From Myxocyprinus asiaticus (taxonomy: Eukaryota; Chordata; Actinopteri; Cypriniformes; Catostomidae): DNA of 64,000 nucleotides. Location: positions 1,799,501-1,863,500 of the forward strand of contig NC_059363.1 of assembly GCF_019703515.2 (NCBI RefSeq). The letters are read 5' to 3'. A program made the position numbers and the translations under genes. Below are positions 49,570-61,832 of this stretch, one piece after another. The notes beneath the pieces are model-generated. The model was not told where the DNA came from. It searched no databases and saw only the letters and a program-made list of their open reading frames with translations. Every line of letters starts with the position of its first letter. Positions within the stretch are counted from its first letter, which is position 1.

Positions 49570-49733
49570 TTAAATACAGCTTTGAATTAAGGTGTCTCCT
49601 CCCCTTTCAGCTTAATTCATTAACTTAATTCTACCCTGGACCTGCAGAATTCAAGTGTTAACAAATGACAATATAGAGAGGCCATAACCTATATCCCAAT
49701 CAGGCTGGAGATGAAGCTACATATATGCAGCTG
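49570..49733 (-). promoter_or_regulatory. ZP3 copy 5 promoter elements
   Basis: TATTTAA (plus 49570-49576) would place transcription start near 49540-49546, leaving a 5' leader of about 25-30 nt before the M-E-L-S-Q codon. CAGCTG at 49728-49733 is the candidate FIGLA site. Confidence 0.5.
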
Positions 49734-50820
49734 GCATATTAACTGTTTGAGAGCTTTATAAATTTAGTATGAGAGGCTTTATTTGGATTAAAATAGAAAG
49801 AGAGTAAGCAGGTTAAACCATAACAATTAATATAAATCAGGATGCTGAAAATGTGTGGAGCTTAGCAGTCCAGAAACTGTCTCTACTTGGTCAGGTACTA
49901 AGTCATAAATCTTAAAATTCTTGTATTTTTCATTAAATGTGCAATAAAGTTATGATGCAGTGGAACTGTCAGTTTCATAACATTTAAAATGAATGATTTT
50001 CATATTAAATGATCCACAACAAAAAATGATAGTTTCCAGAATAGTGTCAGTTCTAACCCTCTGTGGCTCTGTGTGTGTACATTTAAATTATAATTTATAC
50101 ATCTTGTTACCATATGTTTTTGACATCTGGCATTGTATTCTTTGAAGTGTCTTGGAGTACCATGTTAATACCATGGCACATATATGATTCATGGTGTTGG
50201 GGAGGGCATTACCCCCTTAGATTTTCTCAAACAGCTTAGACAGACACACTGCACTTATTGCATAGTGGTGTCACTTATATGTGGAATCCAATTTCAAATT
50301 TTAGCTTCCATTGTTGTGAATTTAGTGATAAAATGTGTAGCTGACATGAAAATTCTAGCACTGACAAGTCGTATCATTATTATGCATGCAATATAACATC
50401 ATATGGATACAAAAGTCTAAATAACTACAAATTTTAAGAAGATAAAATGAGCTAAAATTGAAAAAAATAAAAATAAATAGATTATATGAAAACACACTTT
50501 TACAAAGTACTGCCACGGTCCTGTTTTTTAAGGCATGTTTGTCAATGCATCCGTTTGGACAACACAATTGCATTCTTTCAAGAAAAACAACAAAAAGAAA
50601 GAGACAATGCATTGCTTTAGCAATTTAAAATATTTATTTTCTGAATGAAAAATAAAGTTGTTTACAATGGGATATAATTTAGCACTGATAGCTGTACATT
50701 ATCAGAAAACATCTTATTACTATAATAGAGTAAGTAAAATCATCCTATTTGGAATTACAACTTGTCGGTTCATTGTTCATTGTGCAGAAATTAACGCTAA
50801 CAATAAAATCAAAGTAATTT
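49734..50820. other. Conserved ZP3 upstream block, unit 5, transposon-free
   Basis: Contains the unoccupied Tc1 target (GGCACATATATGATTC at about 50175). Variants at about 49930-50130 match unit 0. Non-coding. Confidence 0.5.
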
Positions 50821-51700
50821 AACAATTTAAATTTGCAATTGTCATTTTTCATAATATTTTGAGAATAAAGTAAAAATAATAAGAAAGTCAAAGCATTATG
50901 AGATTAAAGTCATAATATTTTGAGAATAAATCAAAAGGAAAGTAACATCAAAGTGATGTGGTGGACAAGAGCAAAGTGGAGCATCTGGGTCATTACATAC
51001 AACACCAGCGAGATAACTTGGCTACACAACCGAGCTGAATTTGTGGGAAGTTTTTGCAAGCTCTCTGTTCATCATGAATGAGGTGTGCATTAGTACATGA
51101 GTTTTCCACATGTGGGCGCCTGTTAAGGGAGGCGCGAGATATAGGCTCGCACTCAAGTGAAGCGAAGAATAATTGGAACTGCTGTGAATTATATAAGTCC
51201 ATATCAAGACATTGTATGTGGTAACGTCCCCTCAGTTACAGTGTTGTTTAGAGACGAAAACCCCAATAACAACGCAGAGCGGGACTGCTTGAATCTGTCT
51301 GGTTCTTTCTCCTGAATAAATTAAATTTCCTACATAACCGCTGCAGTGTCCGGATACTAATAACTCTGTGCTGATGAGCCAAAAGATCAAGGATTTCTTT
51401 ATTGCAAAATCCAATCCTAAAGTATGATTTAACTACGTCCTCCACATCCATCTCTTACATTAACGAAGCTGCCGGCTCGGTGTCCATTCTATCATTGTGA
51501 AAATGACGCTCTGTTTAGACTAATATTGAGATATTTTTTCTAATATTTCTACTTTATTCTCTCAATGCTACAACTTTATTCTAATAATTTGTACTTTACT
51601 CTCAAAATATTATTACTATAATCTAAAAATGCTACAACTATATTCTTGTAATTTTTACTTTATTCACAAAATATTACGACTTTATCAAAATCGTAAATAT
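50821..51700. mobile_element. Inverted-repeat DNA element with transposase fragment, unit 5
   Basis: Nearly identical to the unit 4 element. Confidence 0.4.
51248..51451 (-). pseudogene. Integrase-like transposase N-terminal fragment, unit 5
   Basis: Identical at protein level to the unit 4 fragment. Confidence 0.4.
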
Positions 51701-53632
51701 TTAACATGGCAATAAAACGGCATCGTGGGATCACCGAGTAAAGTTAAAAATAACGTCATTTTTTATAAACACATCTCGAAACACCTGCGTTGGGTTTCAT
51801 GACTGCTATTAAACATGATTCCAGGCTGTTTTTAACAAAGCACAGTTTCAAAGCTTGATTAACAGTAAGACCCTTTCCCTTTTGCTCTGGTGTGCAGACT
51901 TAAGTACCAAAATTAGATAAGTTAAATGTCATTTGATTATAAACCATTTAAAAATCAAGGCACCCCAAAGAGGCCATTTAAATGCAGCAATTTAACGCCA
52001 CGCACATGACATGGAAATGTGAATCAGCCCGGGCAGAGCGCATATACAGGCAGTCATTTTTGTTTGACTTATTGTAAGATTTTATCATTTTAAGACCCAT
52101 GTATTATGCTATTTACGCTTATAGCTCACTGTGCTGCTATTTTGAGTTGCGTTTGCATTGCAATAAACATTCTTTATTCCCGCATACCGACTCCCGACTA
52201 AACCCGAATAACCGAACAAGTTGACTGGCGCATAGAGTAAAATCTACTTGGTGTGTGGATTGTTAAAAACAAATGAAGATTACAAATTAGGTTTTTAAAG
52301 ATTATATATTTAGAAATAAGTCTTGCATAATATAACCTCAGTGCCTCTAATACACAAAAGCTGCACCCCGTGAGAGAAAACAGAAATCTCCAACACGAGG
52401 CGTAACGTTTAGTCTGATGAACTTGAGCACGAAAGTCAAAGTGCGAACTGTCAATTAATGCAAATTGAACTCACTGATTGGAATTAATTTACATTTGAAG
52501 CCAGAATTGAAGGCTGCCTTGTTGCTTTTGTACCCTGATGTAATTAACATTAAGCCTTACTTTTTTCCTCTTTTTTTTTTTTTTTTTTCTCATCACAAAA
52601 AATAATTTGGGGCTATTAACAAAAGATCCAGGGGCTTCAGCTCTATCAGCCATGGTCTAGCTAAGCTGCTGGTTTTAAGTCAGTCTAAAAAAAATGTAGG
52701 AAAAAAATAAAATTATTTCCTGCTTGTGTGAACATAGCGTGGGTGGTTCTTGTTCAGAATAAGCTGTAATGTGGACCAGACTTTATTCTGATTGTCAAAA
52801 GTCTGGCTTTGAGATGTTGAGACCTAGTATGTCTTCACAATATAACTCTATGTAGACACACTGAGTCAAGATAAACAGAACATACTCTATTCTGGCAGAT
52901 AGTCTTTCTCCTCATGGAAGTTCACGAGTGTGATGAGATGTTCCTCATACTACATGATGATTTCTCATTGGCAGCGCGTGTCTCTCAGCTGTTAGAAATG
53001 TTGAAAACACACAAACAATATTTAATAAAATGGCATTTCTATGCTTCAACATCAAATCAGTACCAACCAGCATAAATCAGCAGTAACCAGCCTCAAAACG
53101 GCACCAAATCAGTATTAACCAACATCTAACCGACATAAAAATCACTAAACCAGCACTAACCTTGCATAAACCTGACTAAAACAGTGGGTACATTCTTTAT
53201 GTAGTAGACTAACTACTACACGTGTAGTGTACGGTTCATACATCTACCGTTCTACAAAATATCACTGTATTTTTATTAGTATTATGAAGTGCTTCCTTCT
53301 TGAACATCTGAAACTTTTCTTTTTTTACTTTACAATCACAGATAAAACATCAAGTTTGTTCGAGGTTTCTGTGTTTTGGTCGGTCAACATTTTTGTTTTT
53401 TCCATTTTATAACACCTCAGACATTAAAAGAGTGGAATGAGTAGTCAGAATGACTACCGACAGAATTTGTGTCATGTTGATTATCATTTATTTTTATTTC
53501 GACTCCTCTCCACTTTTATTTTAAAAGTAAATATCAAGGTTTACAGTGAGGTACTTGTAACGGAAGTGAATGGGGGCAATTTTTGTAGGGTTTAAAGGCA
53601 GAAATGTGAAGCTAATAATTTTAAAAACACTT
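51701..53632. other. Unknown 1-kb block and shared spacer, unit 5
   Basis: Nearly identical to 40061-41998, with single-base differences such as CACTGTG for CAATGTG at about 52128. No gene is seen. Confidence 0.4.
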
Positions 53633-54471
53633 AAAGGAATAGTTCACCCAAAAATGAAAATTCTCATGATTTACTCATCCTCCTGGCATCCCAGATGTGT
53701 ATGACTTTCTTCTGCAGAACACAAATGAAGATTTTAAGAATATCTCCACTCTAGGAGTCCTGGGTAGCTCAGCAAGTATTGACGCTGACTACCACCCCTG
53801 GAGTCGCAAGTTCAAATCCCGGGCATGCAGAGTGACTACAGCCAGGTCTCCTAAGCAACCAAATTGGCCCAGTTGCGAGAGAGGGTAGAGTCACATGGGG
53901 TAACCTCCTCGTGGTCGCTATAATGTGGTTCTTGCTCTCGGTGGGGCACATGGTGAGTTGTGTGTGGATGCCGCAGGGAATAGCGTGAGCCTTCACACGA
54001 GCTACGTCTCTGCAGTAATGTGCTCAACAAGCCACGTGATAAAATGCACGGATTGACGGTCTCAGACACGGAAGCAACTGAGATTAGTCATCTGCCACCC
54101 GGATTGAGGAGAGTCACTACACAACCACGAGGACTTAGAGCGCATTGGGAATTGGGCATTCCAAATTGGGAAGAAAAAAATTAATAAATCTCAGCTCTTT
54201 AGATCCATACAATGCAAGTGAAGGGTGCCAACATTTTGAAGATCCAAAATCCACAAAAAGAGCATAAAAGTAATCCAGTGGTTAAACTGATATCTTCAGA
54301 AGTGGTATGATAGGTGGAGAGAAACAGATCAATATTTAAGTCCTTTTTTTAATCATAAATTATCCTCCCTGCCCAGTAGGGGGCATAATGCACAGAATGT
54401 AAATCACCAAAAAACAGGAGTCAGTGAAAGTACAATAATCAAATAAACTGTACTAAACAAAGACAGAAATA
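53633..54471. mobile_element. GTTCACCC-type DNA transposon hosting a SINE, unit 5
   Basis: Same nested structure, with the SINE inside at 53754-54184. Confidence 0.5.
53754..54184 (+). repeat. Full-length tRNA-derived SINE, unit 5
   Basis: Same site as in units 3 and 4, and not visibly different from unit 4. Confidence 0.7.
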
Positions 54472-55861
54472 AACTCAGAAACGTCCTCTCATTTTCAACT
54501 GCTTTTATTTTCAGCAAACTTAACATGTGTAAATATTTGTATGAATATAAAAAGATTCAACAGCTAAGACATAAACTGAACAAGTTTCACAGACATGTGA
54601 AAAGTAACAGTCAGTATCTGGTGTGGCCACCAGCTGCATTAAGTACTGCAGTGCATCTCCTCCTCATGGACTGCACCAGATTTGCCAGTTCTTGTTGTGA
54701 GATGTTAATCTTCCACCAAGGCACTTGCAAGTTCCCGGACATTTCTGGGGGGATTGGCCCTAGCCCTCACCCTCCGATCCAACAGGTCCCAGACGTGCTC
54801 AATGGGATTGAGGTCCTGGCTCTTTGCTGGCCATGGCAGAACACTGACATTCCTGTCTTGCAGGAAATCATGCACAGAACGAGCAGTATGGCTGGTGGCA
54901 TTGTCATGCTGGAGGGTCATGTCAGGATGAGCCTGCAGGAAGGGTACCACATGAGGGAGGAGGATGTCTTCCCTGTAATGCACAGTGTTGAGATTGCCTG
55001 CAATGACAACAAGCTTAGTCCAATGATGCTGTGTCACACCGCCCCAGACCATGACAGACCCTCCACCTCCAAACCAATCCCTCTCCAGAGTACAGGCCTT
55101 GGTGTAACGCTCATTCCGTTAGTCCGACCATCACCCCTGGCGAGACAAAACCATGACTCGTCAGTGAAGAGCACTTTTTGCCAGTCCTGTCTGGTCCAGC
55201 TAAGGTGGGTCTGTGCCCATAGGCAAAGTTGTTGCCAGTGATGTCTGGTAAGGACCTGCCTAACAACAGGCATACAAGCCCTCAGTCCAGCCTCTCTCAG
55301 CCTATTGCGGACAGTCCGAGAACTGGAGGGATTGTGCATTCCTGGTGTATCTTGGGCTGTCGCACAGGTGTGATATTCAGATGTACCGATCTTGCGCAGG
55401 TGTTGTTACACGTGGTCTGCCACTGCGAGGACGATCAGCTGTCCTTCCTGTCTCCCTGTAGCGCTGTTTTAGGCATCTCACAGTATGGACATTGCAATTT
55501 ATTGCCTTGGCCACATCTGCAGTCCTCATGCCTCCATGCAGCATGTCTAAGGCACGTTCACGCAGATGAGCAGGGGCCCTGGGCATCTTTATTTTGGTGT
55601 TTTTCAGAGTCAGTAGAAAGGTCTCTTTAGTGTCCTAAGTTTTTAGGACTGTGACCTTAATTGCCTTCCGTCTGTAAGCTGTTAGTGTCTTAACGACTGT
55701 TCCACAGGTGCATGTTCATTTATTGTTTATGGTTCATTGAACAAGCATGGAAAACATTGTTTAAACCCTGTACAATAAAGATCTGTAAAATTATTTGGAC
55801 TTTCACAAATTTCTTTAAAATACAGTGTCCTGAAAAAGGGACGTTTCTTTTTTGCTGATTT
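54472..55861 (-). mobile_element. Defective Tc1-like element, unit 5
   Basis: TA-flanked (54470-54471 and 55862-55863). Its three transposase fragments (55377-55586, 55034-55339, 54705-55052) are the same in protein sequence as in unit 4. Confidence 0.85.
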
Positions 55862-55863
55862 TA

Positions 55864-56664
55864 CATGGTGAAACTGCAGTGCAGGAATGGAAGTCTCTGA
55901 GAAATATGGTACAGACACACCCTACATGACATTAAACCAGCCAAATAAGGGTTTGACCTGAAGTGTGGTCTTTGGCTACACTATAACCCAACAGACCATT
56001 TTAAACATGTTTCAGGTATAAAAAAGGAGACCTTTTGGAAAGACTTGAAGCAATGATAAAAAACCTGACACTTGTGTAGGAAAGTTTGACATCAATAAAC
56101 TAAAGGACAAGTCAGAGATGTAAAATGTCATGTTTTCCATTGACAGAACTTATGAGTCAAGATTCTTGCTTGCACACTTAAGCATAATATCTGCACCACC
56201 AAATGGAATTGCAAAATTAACACCTTTCCCTTGCATTGGTTAGGATTAGGGATGGGTTACGGCATCTGCTGCCTGCCAGGAACAAACCCAGACACCTTTA
56301 CAATGGGCAGATGTGATTCCAAATGCCAGGATCTTAATGCATTTTTCAAAGACTCAAACTACATTAAAAGACAATGAACTAACCTCGCACACTTGAGACG
56401 TTATTTGTAGGTGCGTCAGACACAAGCTCTAGCAAAGTCAATAAAACATATCCCACACACAATCCTGGCTTGCAAAGAGTATCAATTTATTAAGCAACAT
56501 TGGTCACTCAACCTTTGTCACGCATTTTGCCTGCCAAAGGTTGTGACCAAAACATTGCAAGCTTTAACAGTTTGATGTGACATAACCAAATGAATTTGAT
56601 TACATTTTTAATCAGTTGACAGCCCTAGTTCAACACTGTTAGTCCATCTTAATATGCAGAGACA
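55864..56664. other. Shared spacer, unit 5
   Basis: Degenerate hairpin at about 56505-56550. No gene is seen. Confidence 0.4.
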
Positions 56665-57165
56665 CTAGCCTAGTTTCCATCCACTTTTCGTGCTATTTTG
56701 TTATCAACAATGTGAAAATGCGTAAAACAAATTTTGCGAAATTTGCCATCTTCTGCGTGCTTCCATTCAAATGGCACGTGTGATGACATGCCTAAAAAAA
56801 AAAAAGTCGCATAAGTTTTGGTTTAGTGCAAAATAAATCTGTCCTTAAGCCGTTTCCATGCAGAAATGTGTGTTTATCACTAATTCGCCTTCCAGATGTC
56901 CCTATTTTTTTCCTCCGAAGTTCTGGTAAAATGGGGAGATTCATTGAAATTAGCCAGCTTACTGTCATTTTAATTTCACAAATAAAAGCAATCAGAAGAG
57001 GAATTGCAATCAAAAGAGAGCAGTTATCCTTCTGATAGGACTGTAATATTGGTCCTGATGTTTCGCCTATCACAGGTTGTCACCGGTTCTGACCCAAAAG
57101 CGAATCGTCATGGCCCTGTTCAAGCTGGAAACCTGCACCAAGTAGTGGGGGAAACATTCGGTCTT
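56665..57165 (+). pseudogene. PIF/Harbinger-like remnant, unit 5
   Basis: As unit 4, differing in mononucleotide run lengths near 56796 and 56905. Confidence 0.35.
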
Positions 57166-57714
57166 AGGGTTACATGACATTTTCAACTAAAACCAGAAAA
57201 ACTATGCATTTTGGCTGTTTTACACAAGGAGTTTTGGGGCCTGAAAACGCAAACTTCTTAAAACGAGTTTCAAAGGGCAAGTTATTGAAAATTATGCCAT
57301 CATGCGCACACGTATTATGGGTTCAGTCTATAGGCATGCATGCAAGTACTTCAACAACTTGCGAGACATTCAAAGCTACGATGGTGGACTAAAGGACTGT
57401 GTTTGACGCGTCTCCAGCAAAGTAATAAAGCAACCTCATTGTCCATCCAGTCAATTGTTCGATGCGGTCACCATCTTCATCGTTTGTATTCAGTGCTCTG
57501 TGGAAGAACGCTTGGGCAGACATGTATTTCTTTACAAAATCAACTACTGGTTTTACAACTACTTGCCTGGCGTGCATAGTGTTTAGTCGTTTTTTGCAAA
57601 TCTGTTTGAACTGGGATCATTGACAACTGTCTGTATGTGACACTTTTCAAAAATGTCAAAGGAAAAAAAAACATCTCAGTTTTTAGTACATTGTCATGTA
57701 AATGTACCCTTAGT
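57166..57714. mobile_element. hAT-like MITE, unit 5
   Basis: As unit 4. The same damaged left end shows that it was copied with the unit. Confidence 0.5.
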
Positions 57715-58574
57715 ATAAGAGGGCCATCCATGTGTATATGCAGGGTGCACAGCTATTAAAGAAACACTGGTATAATATCAGGGTTTATATACTGTAGGAT
57801 ACATTCCTGATATTCAGGAGGCTATTTTAAACTATTGTCACCATCATAACTGCATTATGTCCAGCAACTTTTAACCACCAACTGAACTTGATTGCCATCT
57901 AAAGTGTCAGCATCATAAAGCAAGTCACATTTTCTGGAGCTCAGCAAATGCTATGGGAGGTAAAAAGGGTTAGATATAAGATATTTAACTTAATATTCTG
58001 AAGTCTTCTGAAAGAACTGGCATTGGTCAAAGTTCAGTCAGAAGTGTAGAACATTGAGAACGTCATTCAGCCAACTTTGTCTACAGGAACGGAGTAGAGC
58101 TACCTTAAGCTTGTGTAAAGGAAAGGCCCGAGAATTTCACTTGGTAAACTTCATACAGGGAAGGGGGAAAATGAAAGAAACCATGGGACACTACAGTAGG
58201 TTAGTGTAAATTCACAAAGGGTTTCCAAACCAGTTTTTCCCCGCATCATTTGAAGTATCTGAGATAATGCACTGGAGTTAAAGTGGAGGAATATTGTCAA
58301 CATGTGAAAGTTTAGCGATGACTTGAGTTTCCATCAGCTTAATTGATGCTGGAAAACAGTCACAAATCCTTTTATGACCTAACAGTTATAGGTTGATTTA
58401 ATACAGAGCAAAGACTAAACAGGCATAATTGGGCTGATGGTACATGGGATATTGATAACGCCAATGGGAATCACCAATTACCTACTCAAACCAGTTCTCC
58501 TAGGAGTAGTTCAGAGTCACATGAAAAACACAAAGCCAAACAGAGTAAAAGGAATATGGCCCATTTTGCCAGTT
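57715..58574. other. 3' flank of ZP3 copy 6
   Basis: Nearly identical to 46083-46942. No gene is seen. Confidence 0.4.
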
Positions 58575-61148
58575 TTATTGAAATCCAGTCTTTTTCTGCC
58601 CTTGAACCATGATGGGACCAAAGGTGGTCTTCCCTTCCCACTGAGGACCTAGAAAAGAACAAGGTTAAGAAACTCCTCTTTTAGGGACACCTTAGAAATG
58701 CATTCTACCAACCTCCATAGCCAGCAGGGGCACTCAAACTGTCTGCTCCACACGTCAAGTCACAACAGCCACAGACTTGGTCATTGCCATCAGCAGCAAA
58801 CCACCTGCAATTTAGATGATCAGACACTGCACCTTCAGCTTAAGCACACTCAACATGGCAAGCTTACCCATTGGAATAGAAGGAACAAGACTTGTGCTGG
58901 GCATCAGTGGGTGTGGAGGCAAGAGTGGCCTTCAGAATGCATGTGATGTAGATCTGCAAGAGCAACAGAAGTCACAGAACTGATTGCAAGAGTGAATCAA
59001 CTCATGATCCACATTTCTACATACAGAGGGATGGTCTCCTTGCTGGAACAGGAAGGCTTCGAGCTGGAACTGTAGTTGGTCAGTCCGAGTTTGAGGCAGG
59101 AAGTATGAGCTGGAACCTGTAGACTTGCCATCCACAAAGCACCTGAAAACAGATGGTGGCATTACCAAGAGCAATTTGTAGGGGTATCAAGTAGTCCACA
59201 AGACACCCACCAGTTGTGGCAGTCACTGCATTAATTGGGTTTGTTTGGAGTCCCACAGAAAGACGGTCACCTAAACCCCAACACTTGATGCAACCCTACA
59301 CCAAACATTCAATAATCCAAAAACTCTTGGCTGCCAGGCATTACCTCCTGGACCTAGCTGGAGGTCAACTATTGCAGAACAAATCTTACCCATGATTCTC
59401 AATAAAGGAATATCTTGGCTGAGCTTGCACATCAGGCAATGGAGTGGCCACACAACTGTCCACAACAACACGTAGAGGACCATGATTGAACAGATTCACG
59501 GAGGCTTCAAATTTAATAATGTCACCCAGGAAAAACAAGTTGGAAGGCCTCTGGAAGGACCAGTCATCTGCAAGAGAAACCGCATTTCAGATACAGCCAG
59601 TCACAAAGCTGAATTTGGATTAAATACAAACCAGTCATGAGCTTCAAGGAGAAAACCAAGACTTCTTCCCCAGCCGCCACCGAAGCGAAAGGGACCCATG
59701 CGGGAATCAAGACATTACTGCTCACATTCTGAAACCTGCAGTTTGACAAGGAGAGCAGTGCTTCAGGCAAAAACTGCCAAAATGTTTAGGGTGGTTGCCA
59801 GGGCATGCCATGGGGTTAAGGTGATAAAAGCTTGTGCAATTTCCAGCAAGCTAAGGCACAAACTTATGCGAGAAATTACTGAAACTGCAGATTTAAAAAT
59901 TCCAGCAAACATCTTCAGTTTACCTTTCCTCAGTCAAGTTAAAGCTGTACTCATGACTGAAAGAGTCCCAAGGGATAAAATGGCTGCCAAATGGTGTTGG
60001 TGTACTCAGCTAAAAAGTAGCCATGCTTGCATGTGGATTAGCCACTTCAGAGAAATAACTCGTTTACTTGAGCCTCTGCATTTATAAAGTAAAATGGTCA
60101 ATGGTTCACTTTCAGTCTCAAGGAGACAGTCTACATTCAGTTAGCAGCTAGTAGTGAAGCCAAATATCTTCAGTGCAACTCATAGGAAGGCTACTTGCTG
60201 TTAGCTTGTAGGCTTCAAAGTTACATTGCAAGAGTGTTGCCAGCTCTGCTGCCAAATGAACACTTGCATTGAAGGATAGTAGTCAAGGAACAGGTTTTAC
60301 ACCAAGTTCCATGCTTAATGATGGGTCTAACAAAGCCTAGAAGTACAAGCTATAGTAATACTCCCCTTAGAAATCACCATGACTTGGAGCTGAATGTTAC
60401 AAGATCACTTGCCTTGAATAATGGCACTGAATGCCAATGTTGGCACTATTAGCCCTGTGAATCGGAGTTCCAGCAAATGGCTCAGGGGTGTATGTAAGGG
60501 CAAAGATGTAGACGAGCTCATCTTCAGTCAGCTGTAAAAACGACTGATGGTTACAGATGTTCATACTCAGCTACAGCAAAGAGTGGTGTACGGAATTCTC
60601 ACCATCAGCACACTGTTGCAGTCCTGTAGCTCATATTCAAAGATGAGAACCTTCGAATCGGAGTCCTCACCAACTGCAGAACAGCCTCCCAAAGTAAGGC
60701 CAGATGGCTGGATCAAGAGACCATTACCAAACAAGTCTCGCTTTGCTTCTACAAGTACTGCTCTCTCTCCACATTGAACAGCTACACTGCTAGGAGTAAC
60801 AGGCTGCCGCAACTGAAAATCCACTGCCAACTTGCTCAGTACTTCAGGAACAATGGGGTATCTCCAGTCCAATGGCTTCACTGGACCTTGCAGTAGCTGC
60901 TTGGTCTGAACACCAAGAGGCTCTTGCACAAGCCCTCTGGAATCACCACTCAAAGCACTCTGATATGGAGCAGCCATCTGTTTATGATTCCAAAGACCAG
61001 CAGGTGAAAAGACAGGACCTCTGGATGAAGAAGCCGCAGAAGCCAAATCTGATTTGGGATCTTTAAATCGTCCCAAATTCTCCCATGCTCCACAGAGCCC
61101 AAAAACAGCACACACGAGAACCACCACTGTACCTTGACTAAGCTCCAT
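58575..61148 (-). CDS. zp3: Zona pellucida sperm-binding protein 3 (ZP3), copy 6
   Basis: Exons: 60603-61148, 60413-60531, 59632-59735, 59390-59567, 59025-59142, 58868-58953, 58713-58804, 58575-58648. Every exon is offset by exactly 11632 bp from copy 5 and no amino-acid difference was seen. Substitutions noticed lie in introns (58662, 60170, 60281). The two genes would make the same protein. Their upstream regions differ beyond about 61.3 kb, where copy 6 has an intact Tc1 element and copy 5 does not, so regulation could differ. The identity may also reflect an assembly duplication. Confidence 0.92.
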
Positions 61149-61201
61149 TTTGACAAACATACACACAATGCCACAGTACACACCACTGCTAGCTTGGGCC
61201 A

Positions 61202-61365
61202 TTAAATACAGCTTTGAATTAAGGTGTCTCCTCCCCTTTCAGCTTAATTCATTAACTTAATTCTACCCTGGACCTGCAGAATTCAAGCGTTAACAAATGA
61301 CAATATAGAGAGGCCATAACCTATATCCCAATCAGGCTGGAGATGAAGCTACATATATGCAGCTG
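61202..61365 (-). promoter_or_regulatory. ZP3 copy 6 promoter elements
   Basis: TATTTAA (plus 61202-61208) and CAGCTG (61360-61365). Confidence 0.5.
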
Positions 61366-61830
61366 GCATATTAACTGTTTGAGAGCTTTATAAATTTAGT
61401 ATGAGAGGCTTTATTTGGATTAAAATAGAAAGAGAGTAAGCAGGTTAAACCATAACAATTATTATAAATCAGGATGCTGAAAATGTGTGGAGCTTAGCAG
61501 TCCAGAAACTGTCTCTACTTGGTCAGGTACTAAGTCATAAATCTTACAATTCTTGTATTTTCAATTAAATGTGCAATAAAGTTATGATGCAGTGGAACTG
61601 TCAGTTTCATAACATTTGAAATGAATGATTTTCATATTAAATGATCCACAACAAAAAATGATAATTCCCAGAATAGTGTCAGTTCTAACCCTCTGTGGCT
61701 CTGTGTGTGTACATTTAAATTATAAGTAATACAAAAGTCAAACACACAACATCTTGTTACCATATATTTTTGACATATAGCATTGTATTCTTTGAAGTGT
61801 CTTGGAGTACCATGTTAATACCATGGCACA
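61366..61830. other. ZP3 upstream block, copy 6, proximal part
   Basis: Shares its marker variants with the copy 4 block (36534-36998). Non-coding. Confidence 0.5.
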
Positions 61831-61832
61831 TA

